From: Neodiprion pinetum
Taxonomy: Eukaryota; Arthropoda; Insecta; Hymenoptera; Diprionidae
DNA length: 64,000 bases
Direction of reading: 5' to 3'
Assembly (NCBI RefSeq): GCF_021155775.2
Contig: NC_060232.1
Span: forward strand, 33,285,089 to 33,349,088
Shown here: positions 1-8,268 of the stretch, one piece after another
How positions within the stretch are numbered: position 1 is the stretch's first letter
Layout: every line of letters begins with the position of its first letter
The notes under the pieces: model-generated
Databases searched by the model: none
What the model was told of the DNA's origin: nothing
What the model saw: only the letters and a program-made list of their open reading frames with translations
Position numbers and translations under genes: made by a program

Positions 1-1066
1 AATTTGTTCTTTTCAGCTTATAACTGCTTTTGTGAAATTCCAGCAATGCTTACAATTCAAAGTAGAAGCTATTTTTGGGATGGCTATCTAGTAATTGCAT
101 CACGAAATCGACGATAACTCGTGCAAATATATTATCAATTAGCAAGAAATGATTTTAGTATTGTTTCATTAATTGCACTAGAAAATTGTAATTGAACTGC
201 ATGAATCATTATAGCTATGAGGAAATTGAGAAAATTATAGAATGTATATTAAAACAGAATTCGATCGGCAAAGTTTTGGAGAACGAAGTATAAGATTAAA
301 TCTTTTCAACACATTTAAATATTTAAACTTGACGCTAAATCTGAAATACTAAGAACTGTATTTTTTGTTACATTGTGAAAAGTATGTTATGTATCATCAC
401 TATGAATAAAGATGTGCTGAAAATTTTAATTTTTTTATCTCTCTCTCTCTCTGTTTTTCTCAAATCAAAGTTGTAAACATGGAGAAAAGTATTTACTGAT
501 CCAGCAAAAAAATTTAACACGTTTCATTTAGAATACCTCAAATTTTACACTTTTAGTAACTTTTTCATTGACGAATCTACTTTTATGCTGAATCGGAGTG
601 GTCGTTAAATATTTCACTATCAATTCATTATATATCAGCTATACTTGGGCAAGGTTTCCTGTAGTTTTCATTGTTTCTTGTGTGAATGCGGGTGTTTCTA
701 TTGAACATCTTAAGACAACTGTAGACACATAACGACGGTCACTAATCCATCACTTTCCTTACCCCATATAAGTTTAGCGACTCCTGGAGACATATCCTAT
801 TGGGTATGTCTGCTGTAGGTAGCAATTATTATTATTAATCATCATAGTTTTCATTGTGTCAGTGAACATGATGTAGTTGAATTTTCCAGGAAGACTAATC
901 TATATAAATATTCACTGTGACACCTTATTCTGTTTCTATTAATTCTGATGTCATGTTATATCAAAGTTCTCCAAATTCTTGAACGATCAAGTAATAAGTT
1001 GAATAAAAAATTAGTAATTACATAAATGTTACACCCTCCATAATCATTAAGAATGCAATATTTCAG
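1..1066 (+). other. SdhA: SdhA upstream intron (partial)
   Basis: AT-rich sequence ending in TATTTCAG. No open frame in phase with the 1067 exon continues upstream, and no start exon was found. A (CT)n run lies at 438-452. Nothing else is recognisable. Confidence 0.75.
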
Positions 1067-1493
1067 AGAAAGATCGGCCTGCCTTCACTTTCGAGCCGCA
1101 AATTTCATTACACACCTGATGGTAAAGCGGCCAAAGTATCTGATGCCATTTCCAAGCAGTATCCGATAGTGGACCATACTTATGATGCTGTTGTGGTTGG
1201 TGCTGGTGGTGCTGGGCTTCGTGCTGCTTTCGGTCTGGTTGCCGAAGGTTTTAAGACCGCTGTCATTACAAAACTATTCCCCACAAGGTCACATACTGTC
1301 GCTGCTCAGGGCGGCATCAATGCGGCACTTGGTAACATGGAATCTGACAACTGGCAATGGCATATGTATGACACAGTCAAGGGCTCCGATTGGCTGGGCG
1401 ATCAGGATGCTATTCATTACATGACCAGGGAAGCTCCTAAAGCTGTCATTGAACTTGAAAATTACGGCATGCCATTCAGTCGCACACCTGACG
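1067..1493 (+). CDS. SdhA: SdhA first visible coding exon: FAD-binding start and covalent-FAD histidine
   Basis: This exon encodes the mature N-terminal part. A variable stretch (SRKFHYTPDGKAAKVSDAIS) is followed by the Rossmann GAGGAG loop and TKLFPTRSHT, whose His codon lies at 1292-1294 and carries FAD in this family. The exon starts after TTTCAG at 1061-1066 in phase 0 and ends GACG|GTGAG at 1493, leaving one base of a split Gly codon. No acceptable ATG with a matching donor was found in 1-1066, so the start codon is upstream of the window. Confidence 0.96.
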
Positions 1494-4400
1494 GTGAGTT
1501 TTTTGTGTATAATGTAAATGAGAATCAATCATTATTAAAAGTATAATATTAAAAGTAAAAACAGCACATCTACTAATGAAACACTGATCCAGGTCAAGTA
1601 TAATATGGTATAACTAGACGAATCACCAACATAACATACAACAAATAAATTAAAACACACAATAGTAGTTTTTCTGTTAGTTTCTCGCACTCTCTTACTA
1701 TAGCAGCCTCTGTAGTTTATGAACTTTGGTATGAATCTTCGGAGGGACAATCGGTTGTAGCAGTATGTATTGATCTAGATGTATCATCTGTATCACTGTC
1801 CGACTCAATGTCACTCTTCGTGCGTTTCTTTTTCAAATCTATTTCAGTTTTTTGTTGCTGTCCCTGTGAAAAATTATTTCAGTACACCATTACTGTAACT
1901 TGAACTGTATCTTTATATACATCTGAAATCAATGTCTACAGCATCCAGCTAAAATATTTTTGGTCGTTTTAGAATTCCCTTTTCGTGGTTTAAGTTCAAT
2001 TTTTAAATCGACACGTGCACGTTATCCTGCCTGAAAAAACTTTCACCTTGCGTTTCTTGGGAGTAGAAACTTGTTGTGATGAGTCCTTCTTTGTTGGCAC
2101 ATTGTCATCATGAGCTCGTTTCTTGGATTGTTGTTGATCCAGATTATTTGATTTCTGTTCTCGGCTCGTTTGCTTTTGCTTCAGTTTCTTATTTTGATTT
2201 GCCGCATCAATAAATGGCTGTTTGTCATCTTTTGTCATGTTGCGCCAGCATTCTCCACCAAGTCGAAAAATGTTCTTACTGTTTTCTCCTGTCTGTGTCT
2301 GTGCAAAATAATATGTTACAATATATTACTTCGTAACTAGTGAGGTACTTAGTATATCACTGCTACCTGAAATAGAACCTACTTTACGGAAACCATACAT
2401 GAAATTGATGAAGGGATTGATGCTGGTCCACGTCCTGCTAGTTTGGGCATTAGAGCGTGATCGTGATCGCTGCTGTGTTGACGCTGCTTTTGAATTTGGC
2501 CTATTGAGTAGAAGTTGGTTGATTTAAGTTCTGCAGAAACACAATATTTCTAAAGAATCCTACTAATTGCATTGCTTCGATGGTCTAAAATCATTGTTTT
2601 ATATAGCAAAAATGAATACATCGTTAAGCCTGACCATCAGTTTGATATTATTCTGCTTTCAGTTTACATAATTTCAATCGTATGTTGCATCAAAAATTTC
2701 TCTTCTAATTACTCCATTGCAAAACGCATCACAGCTGTATGATGATGAATATTTTCAAGGCATTAATAGTATTTTTAAGACACACCTGGATTGGCTTTTG
2801 TAACTTGATTCAGATCGTTTTGAAGTGTTTTGGGCCCGAGGAAATTCATCTTCACTGTGCTGATCATTAAATTCATTATTTCCTTCGTCAGGGTTGTCAG
2901 GATTGTCAGGCTGATCATGTAGTCCACGATTTTTATTTGAATCCATTATTTGTGTGTACAAAGTTAAAGCAATAGAAAGTACCGTTGAATACTGATCAGT
3001 TGAGCATTATCAATTACAAGGAAACCTACCAATATGTCTGTCAAAAATTAATATGAAATGAAAACACTGTTTCAAATTTTTTAGACTTTTAAAAGTAATC
3101 AGTTGATAAATAACACGTCAGCGTTGCTACGTGACATGCTATTGTCATAGCTCTCACCAAATTGAAATTAGGACAATATGATTTTATTGCCGTTTGATAC
3201 ATATGCTGCAAGCTTCATTAGTTACAGGCAAAGAATCAATGTTTGATTTAAAAATAATGTGACTTAACATTTTTATTGAATCAGGTAAAATTTACCAGCG
3301 AGCCTTTGGAGGTCAATCTCTAAAGTTTGGTAAAGGAGGTCAAGCACACAGATGCTGTTGCGTCGCAGATCGTACCGGTCATTCATTGTTGCATACTCTT
3401 TATGGCCAGTCTTTGAGTTATGATTGTAACTACTTTGTTGAATATTTCGCCTTGGACCTGTTGATGGAAGATGGTGAATGCCGAGGAGTAATTGCACTAT
3501 GTTTGGAGGATGGAACCCTTCATAGATTTCACTCCAAGAACACTATATTGGCCACCGGAGGCTATGGCAGAGCATATTTCTCATGTACATCCGCGCACAC
3601 TTGTACTGGCGACGGAACCGCCATGATCTCCCGAGCAAATTTACCTAACCAGGATCTTGAGTTTGTTCAATTCCACCCAACAGGTATTACATACATGTAT
3701 TGTAACATTTCAGAAATTTGCTGCATAATGCCCTTAATTTGTAATATTTTCATCTGTCACTGTCACAAAATATTCACAGGAATCTACGGAGCTGGATGTC
3801 TAATCACAGAAGGCTGTCGAGGTGAAGGTGGTTACCTGATTAATAGCGAGGGTGAAAGATTCATGGAACGTTATGCTCCAGTTGCAAAAGACCTCGCCTC
3901 TCGCGACGTTGTATCTAGATCTATGACAATCGAAATCAGAGAAGGCCGGTAAGTGTCTTTCTTATAGTAACAGTTTACAGAATTCCAATTTTGATTTGAA
4001 GCTGTTTACATAAATATATACTTTATACTTTTATTAGGGGATGTGGACCGGAAAAAGATCACGTTTACCTTCAACTACATCATCTGCCGCCAGAGCAACT
4101 GGCTACTCGCCTACCCGGTATCTCTGAAACTGCTATGATATTTGCTGGCGTCGATGTCACACGTGAACCTATCCCTGTATTACCTACGGTACATTACAAC
4201 ATGGGTACGTTATTCAAATTTGTATAGTCTTTTCAGTGACTGCAGATGTAATAATGAAACTGCGTCGTGTTTGTAGGTGGTATCCCAACAAACTACAAGG
4301 GCCAGGTTCTGACGACAGTAAACAATGAAGACAAGGTAGTCGGAGGATTGTATGCGTGTGGTGAAGCTGCTTCAAGTTCAGTCCATGGTGCAAATCGACT

Positions 4401-5467
4401 TGGGGCTAATTCTTTGTTGGATTTAGTGGTGTTTGGACGTGCCTGTGCAAAGACAATTTCCGAGGAGAATAAGCCTGGAGAAAAAATCGGAAGTCTTAGG
4501 CCTGTTAGTATTATTTCATTTGAAACGCTTACCTATGAAATATTTCAATACGCTTCCACACAAGTTGAATAAGTTGAAAGATTCGTAGTACAGTATGGTT
4601 TCATCTATAATACGTCATATACGTGACAGTGACTTGATGGAACTTTAGGTATATATTTTATGATTCTGATTTATTTCTTTGTTTCACTGCTTATAGAATG
4701 CTGGCGAGGAATCTGTTGCTAATTTGGATTGGGTTAGGAATGCCAATGGTTCTGTTACTACTGCTGAATTAAGGTTGAACATGCAGAAAACTATGCAAAC
4801 ACATGCAGCTGTGTTTAGAACTGCAGAAACTTTGCAGGAGGGTCAGTATTGTTCTTACATTGTGAAACTCTGTACTAAATATGGCATTTCAATGTTTCAA
4901 ACAATTTAGACTCTGAATTGTAAAATATGATTTAAAAATCTTACGTGATGGGTTTTTCTTTGTAGGATGTCGCAAGATGTCTGACATTTACAAGGGTATG
5001 AGCGATCTCAAAGTTTTGGACAAGTCGATGATTTGGAACTCAGACCTGGTGGAGAGTTTGGAGTTGCAAAACTTGATGGTGAATGCTATGCAGACCATTT
5101 ACGCTGCTGAAAACCGAAAGGAGAGCAGGGGAGCTCATGCTCGTGAAGATTTCAAAGATAGAGTCGATGAGTACGATTATAGCAAATCTTTGGAGGGACA
5201 GAAGCCCGTACCGATTGAGCAGCATTGGAGGAAGCATACCCTCACCTCTGTCAACATTCAAACAGGCGATGTTAGTACCGCTTATCTGCGACAAAGATAG
5301 CTTATTAATACACATCATTTTTTAAGTTTACAACAGTCAAAAAATACAATCTTAATTTTGTATTTTCCCAATCTTTTCAGGTGAAAATCGATTACAGACC
5401 AGTAATTGACGAGACGTTGGATGCTCAGGAGTGTGCGACAGTACCTCCTGCAATTCGATCATACTAA
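1067..5467 (+). CDS. SdhA: Succinate dehydrogenase flavoprotein subunit, mitochondrial (partial, 5' end outside window)
   Basis: Catalytic subunit of respiratory complex II. It oxidises succinate to fumarate in the mitochondrial matrix and passes electrons through covalently bound FAD to the iron-sulphur subunit. Eight coding exons are visible: 1067-1493, 3285-3683, 3780-3948, 4038-4204, 4277-4503, 4697-4841, 4966-5270 and 5381-5467. All introns are GT-AG and every junction keeps phase, giving 641 residues plus TAA. The animal protein is about 660 residues, so only the leader exon is missing; the first visible exon opens in phase 0 after an AG at 1065-1066. Numbering from the first visible residue, the dinucleotide-binding GAGGAG is at 45-50, the flavinylated His of TRSHT at 76, and the substrate or proton-relay residues at His273 (QFHPTG), Arg317 (ASRD), His384 (VHYNMGG) and Arg428 (GANRLG). 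The family C-terminus ending PPAIRSY is intact. No breaks are seen. The second visible exon is preceded by a 1.8 kb intron that carries another gene on the opposite strand. Confidence 0.97.
1717..1863 (-). CDS. Nested HMG-like gene, exon 4 (C-terminus)
   Basis: Follows TTTTTCACAG and continues in phase 0 for 48 codons to TAA (1717-1719). It encodes GQQQKTEIDLKKKRTKSD, then ESDSDTDD and a Ser/Thr-rich end. The lysine-rich then acidic-serine composition matches the rest of the protein, and the other two frames are closed, so I accept it as the last exon. Confidence 0.72.
   Translation of the reverse strand, partial: GQQQKTEIDLKKKRTKSDIESDSDTDDTSRSIHTATTDCPSEDSYQSS
1717..2946 (-). CDS. Nested MST-HMG-box (insect protamine-like) protein, four exons
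   Basis: A complete gene lying antisense inside an SdhA intron. Exons in transcript order are 2786-2946, 2383-2500, 2047-2298 and 1717-1863, 678 nt in all, 225 residues plus TAA. All introns are GT-AG and phases match (2, 0, 0). Residues 1-54 are acidic and Asn/Pro/Asp-rich. Residues 55-77 are a Ser-Arg stretch. Residues 82-126 carry INPFINFMYGFRK, then LGGECWRNM and DDKQPFIDAA. The spaced NPF..F, Trp111 and DDKQPF resemble the MST-HMG box of Drosophila protamine-like sperm chromatin proteins. The tail is Lys/Gln-rich with nuclear-signal-like PKKRK (173-177) and KKKR (188-191), then Ser/Asp-rich. I infer a nuclear DNA-binding protein, perhaps testis-expressed. A generic HMG-box protein is the alternative. 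I do not recognise an exact orthologue. Confidence 0.82.
2047..2298 (-). CDS. Nested HMG-like gene, exon 3 (second half of box, basic tail)
   Basis: The acceptor TTTTGCACAG at 2299-2308 opens ACACAGACAGGA in phase 0. The exon encodes GENSKNIFRLGGECWRNM, then DDKQPFIDAANQNKK and a Lys/Gln-rich stretch ending STPKKRK. The donor is AAG|GTGAAA at 2046. The frame stays open for 16 codons past this donor before a stop (TGA, 1996-1998), so an unspliced form would end in a different short tail. Confidence 0.8.
2383..2500 (-). CDS. Nested HMG-like gene, exon 2 (SR stretch, first half of box)
   Basis: Follows TACTCAATAG and completes the split Arg codon. It encodes PNSKAASTQQRSRSRSNAQ and then WTSINPFINFMYGFRK, the first helix of the HMG-like box. 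It ends exactly at the Lys codon before GTAGGT, in phase 0. Confidence 0.82.
2786..2946 (-). CDS. Nested HMG-like gene, exon 1 (acidic N-terminus)
   Basis: Starts at ATG 2944-2946, preceded by CACAAATA with A at -3. An in-frame TTG lies five codons upstream but is a poor start. The exon encodes MDSNKNRG, a PDNPDNPDE mini-repeat, an acidic patch and KRSESSYKSQS. It ends TCCAG|GTGTGT with two bases of an Arg codon completed by the next exon. Confidence 0.8.
3285..3683 (+). CDS. SdhA: SdhA exon: FAD domain continued, capping-domain entry
   Basis: Encodes residues 144-275, running from KIYQRAFGGQS through the HRCCCVADRTG motif to LEFVQFHPT. The exon follows GAATCAG and splices to the previous one in phase 1, rebuilding Asp-Gly-Lys. 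The His of QFHPTG (residue 273) is a conserved active-site residue. The donor GTATTA at 3684 is slightly weak, and the reading frame stays open through the short 96 bp intron, so intron retention would not truncate the protein at once. Confidence 0.95.
3780..3948 (+). CDS. SdhA: SdhA exon: capping domain with catalytic Arg
   Basis: Encodes GIYGAGCLITEG through MTIEIREG. It includes ERYAPVAKDLASRDVVSRS, whose ASRD Arg (codon 3902-3904) matches the catalytic proton-shuttle Arg of succinate dehydrogenases and fumarate reductases. Bordered by TTCACAG and a consensus GTAAGT donor; enters in phase 1 and leaves in phase 2. Confidence 0.95.
4038..4204 (+). CDS. SdhA: SdhA exon: substrate-binding His region
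   Basis: Encodes RGCGPEKDHVYLQLHHLPPE through PTVHYNMG. The His of VHYNMGG (residue 384) binds the dicarboxylate in this family. The acceptor is TTTTATTAG, the donor GTACGT at 4205. Phase 2 in, phase 1 out. Confidence 0.95.
4277..4503 (+). CDS. SdhA: SdhA exon: GEAA / HGANRLG flavin-binding segment
   Basis: Encodes GIPTNYKGQVL through GSLRP. It contains GLYACGEAA and SVHGANRLGANSLLDL, the second FAD-contact segment with the substrate Arg at residue 428. It ends at CCT|GTTAGT, a non-consensus but usable donor; the same GTTAGT donor is used by the penultimate exon of this gene. Confidence 0.95.
4697..4841 (+). CDS. SdhA: SdhA exon: start of C-terminal helical domain
   Basis: Encodes NAGEESVANLDWVRNANG through ETLQEG, the start of the C-terminal helical domain. 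It begins directly after CTTATAG in phase 0 and splits the Gly codon before GTCAGT. The sequence aligns with the animal family without gaps from NAGEES onward. Confidence 0.95.
4966..5270 (+). CDS. SdhA: SdhA exon: C-terminal helical domain
   Basis: Encodes CRKMSDIYKGMSDLK through NIQTGDV, with the strongly conserved RKESRGAHAREDF and DEYDYSK segments. The acceptor is CTTTGTAG and the exon ends at GGCGAT|GTTAGT in phase 0. Confidence 0.95.
5381..5467 (+). CDS. SdhA: SdhA terminal coding exon
   Basis: Encodes the last 28 residues, starting VKIDYRPVIDETLD and ending PPAIRSY, followed by TAA at 5465-5467. Acceptor ATCTTTTCAG. The C-terminus matches the family exactly in length. Confidence 0.95.
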   Translation: MKIDYRPVIDETLDAQECATVPPAIRSY

Positions 5468-6445
5468 ATTAATAACAAATAATCACTCTGATTTTTCTTT
5501 ATGACCTAATTTATTCTGGATACATACTTTGTCAAGTGTTCCAAGATCTCAGGTCTCTCAATTGTGTCTTGACGAGCTCATTAGTCAGAGTATTAACGAT
5601 CATCTTTTCAGTTTGTTATACTGACTTAATTTATTATTGTCAACCCAATCGTGCACCAAAGTTGATTCTTGTCACTGCTTAGGCGCTTCGCAAGCATTAA
5701 TATTAGCATTCTTCGAGGATGCTGGTGCTGAAAAATTATTTTCAAATGTTTCAGCAAAAGAGATTTTATCTTTCTCTTGGAGATGCAATACGATTAAATA
5801 TTATTTGTAATTAATGTATAGTAAGATATGGTAATGATGGAAACGTTTGTAGCAACCGTAACCTATTATTAGAATGAGCTCAGAATTTTACTCATTCTTT
5901 TGTTTCGGAAGCACAACCTGCCTACATTTTATTTCGGATCATTTCAGTTGAGGTGCATCACGCAGCCCACGAATGAATTAAAAGTACAAATTAATGAAAT
6001 TTGCAATACAATATTAACTTAATACTCGACAGAAATTTACGCAATACGAATGGGCCACTCTACCAGACGCGGCTATTTACTTACCGTTGTTATCGAAACA
6101 ACTGTTTCGCAAGGCTGTAGATAAATTCGTTACCCTCCTAAAAGTATTAAAAATCAAGTGCAAAGAATTAATTATTATTTTTTCTCAACAGTATTTCAGT
6201 GATCTTTCCCGTGATACTCAAATTGAATTGAATTCGAATTTCACATCAAGGATTGATACGTATTATCGAACGTATTGGCTATTGAAAAAAAGAAATTGAT
6301 GATCATACTAATAAGATTATTGTAATTTTAGTCGAGTGCTTAAATAACTGCACAAATTTAGAGAAGATAGCCTGATATTGGCATTAATAATGAAGGCATG
6401 TTCTAAGAGGCCGGTCAACAACATTGTACATACTAAAAAGTTGTA

Positions 6446-6451
6446 AATAAA
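6446..6451 (+). other. SdhA: Candidate poly(A) signal for SdhA
   Basis: AATAAA lies 979 nt after the SdhA stop, in TTGTAAATAAAATG. It is the first canonical hexamer downstream on this strand; the variant ATTAAA at 5793 would give a shorter 3' UTR. Confidence 0.35.
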
Positions 6452-6739
6452 ATGTTACAACTTATTTTACACAGATGCCATTTAATTCCTGCACCATTAC
6501 AGCCCAACTTACCGATTTTAAATAAGAAATTGTTAATTGATCATTTGTTTTAGGCTCTCAAATTCTCGTACATTGAACTCCACGTATTTAGTACTCTTTT
6601 AATGTTTGACGACGTTCTCTGTTGAAAATCTACTGACAGGATATTATTTCGAGTTATTTAATTACCCAAAGTTATATGAATACCGCTCTAGATTTACCGA
6701 GCGAAATAAGAATACACGGATGCTAAGATTTGATATCTT

Positions 6740-6745
6740 TTTATT
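6740..6745 (-). other. Candidate poly(A) signal for pinocchio
   Basis: The plus-strand TTTATT reads AATAAA on the minus strand, about 1.4 kb past the pinocchio stop. It leaves about 300 bp between the two convergent poly(A) sites if both are used. Confidence 0.3.
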
Positions 6746-8157
6746 TACTAATCCCATACTTTTTGAACGTTATGGACATAAATAACTTCCAAGATTATAA
6801 ATAAAAATTACATCTGATCATATTTTCCAAAGCAGTTGACTTCATTTTTGTCAATATCAATAGGTAGGTACTTTAGAAAACTTTCTTAACATAATTTAAG
6901 TCTAATGTAGGTGAAATATGAGCATGGATTCACATACAGAAACGGATACACATTAATTCTGACTTCAAATTTGTTTTTCGAAAATCGCAACCTTGTCTTA
7001 GGTTAGCATAATTAATTGCTGCGCTCATGTACACAGAGAATAAAGAAATACATCGACCCATACAGATATTGATGCTCGAATAGTTGAGTGGTTACATAGA
7101 ATATAAATATACATTCGTCAAATTTTGGCCGAAGGATTTTCCAAATCATAATTAAGAACCTTATTCTGGTCTTAAAAGTGCTACACTATAACCGAAGTAC
7201 AGTGATATTTATCTAAATTTAGGTCCTAATTAATTATGATTAGCCTAGTGAAATTTACTATCTGTCTATCTATCACGTAACACATATTTCTAACACAACC
7301 AGACTTCTGGAAGGGGACAGTTTTAATACGTTTGGCAGTCCCGTTTGCTAGGTATGAGATATCGTATATCCGTCGGGGTTTGATTTTGTTTGATATAAGG
7401 AGAAAGGAATATATCTCTTGCACTTTCTTAGTCACACGTTCTATATTATTCGAGATCACGTACAATTGCTATTTCTTGCTAAGCTCGTTCTTCGTAAGGT
7501 GAAAAAGTACTTCTCATTTTCAAACTGAATTACACATTTTCGGCGCTGCGACGCTGCGACGTTATTGTTAATACGTTTTTCTTTTTTAAATCCGTAGATG
7601 TCAAAATGTGTAATAATACAGTTTCTGGCGTATGTTGTCTATTCATTATGATCTCTAATGCAATTTCATCATCTTCGTTTAGAGCAAATAAGTCAAATAA
7701 GTCGCAGCTGAAGACCGTATAATCTATAGCTACGGTACACTTGCCGCGTCTAAATATGTATATTACAAATATATTTTCCTTTTGGCTCTCATTTTATATA
7801 GAATTTCGTAACAAAAGTGATGACACATTTAAAAAAAACAACCAAACACGATGTTTTTATACGATTAGGATGGATGTATAATAGTAGAAATAATAATAAT
7901 AATACACATTTTTTCGTGTTCTTCGACGAATTTTTATCACGACAGACGACGAACGAGCGATGCTTGTACTCGCTAATCACAGACGGCCATCGTTTTACAG
8001 TTTTTTATAGACATTGTCCGAGTGAACCCACTCGTGGAACATCAATTCCTCCTCATTCATTCGTCCTTAATTCGCTCTCGATGGTGGATGCGTGACGCTA
8101 TGGATGGTGGTGGTTAAGTCTTGTGCAAGATTGTGGCTGCGCCTCGGAACTTTCCGT

Positions 8158-8268
8158 TCAGGAAGTAGCTCGCAGCTTTTCTAACGCAGGAACCAAAGAC
8201 TCCTCGAGGGAGGGACCACAGCTCAAGGCGCACTCACCGATCCATCTTGCCTTTCCACTGGCATGTGA
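8158..8268 (-). CDS. pino: Pinocchio terminal coding exon
   Basis: Acceptor TTTTGTTTTAG. Encodes SHASGKARWIGECALSCGPS and a further 16 residues to TGA (8158-8160). SHASGKARW..GEC is a family signature. A strong GGTGAGTG donor-like site sits inside the exon in ATCGGTGAGTGC; I read through it because Gly-Glu-Cys is conserved, but alternative splicing there is possible. Confidence 0.88.
   Translation of the reverse strand, partial: SHASGKARWIGECALSCGPSLEESLVPALEKLRATS

Larger units (their letters stand above)
1494..3284 (+). other. SdhA: SdhA intron hosting the nested antisense gene
   Basis: A 1.8 kb intron bounded by GTGAGT at 1494 and TTGAATCAG ending at 3284. Other visible SdhA introns are about 70-200 bp, so this one is exceptional and its size is explained by the nested gene. 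The 340 bp between the nested ATG (2946) and the SdhA acceptor must hold the nested gene's promoter; I see no clear TATA box or initiator there. Confidence 0.9.
5468..8157. other. Tail-to-tail spacer: 3' UTRs of SdhA (+) and pinocchio (-)
   Basis: The two genes converge here. No coding exon is seen on either strand. Possible plus-strand poly(A) signals for SdhA are ATTAAA at 5793-5798 and AATAAA at 6446-6451. A minus-strand AATAAA at 6740-6745 could end pinocchio, giving it a 3' UTR of about 1.4 kb. CpG is sparse in the SdhA-side half and rises towards 8 kb. Confidence 0.6.

Noticed and set aside
1289..1528. Antisense ORF over the first visible SdhA exon
   Set aside because: Shadow of a strongly conserved coding exon on the other strand.
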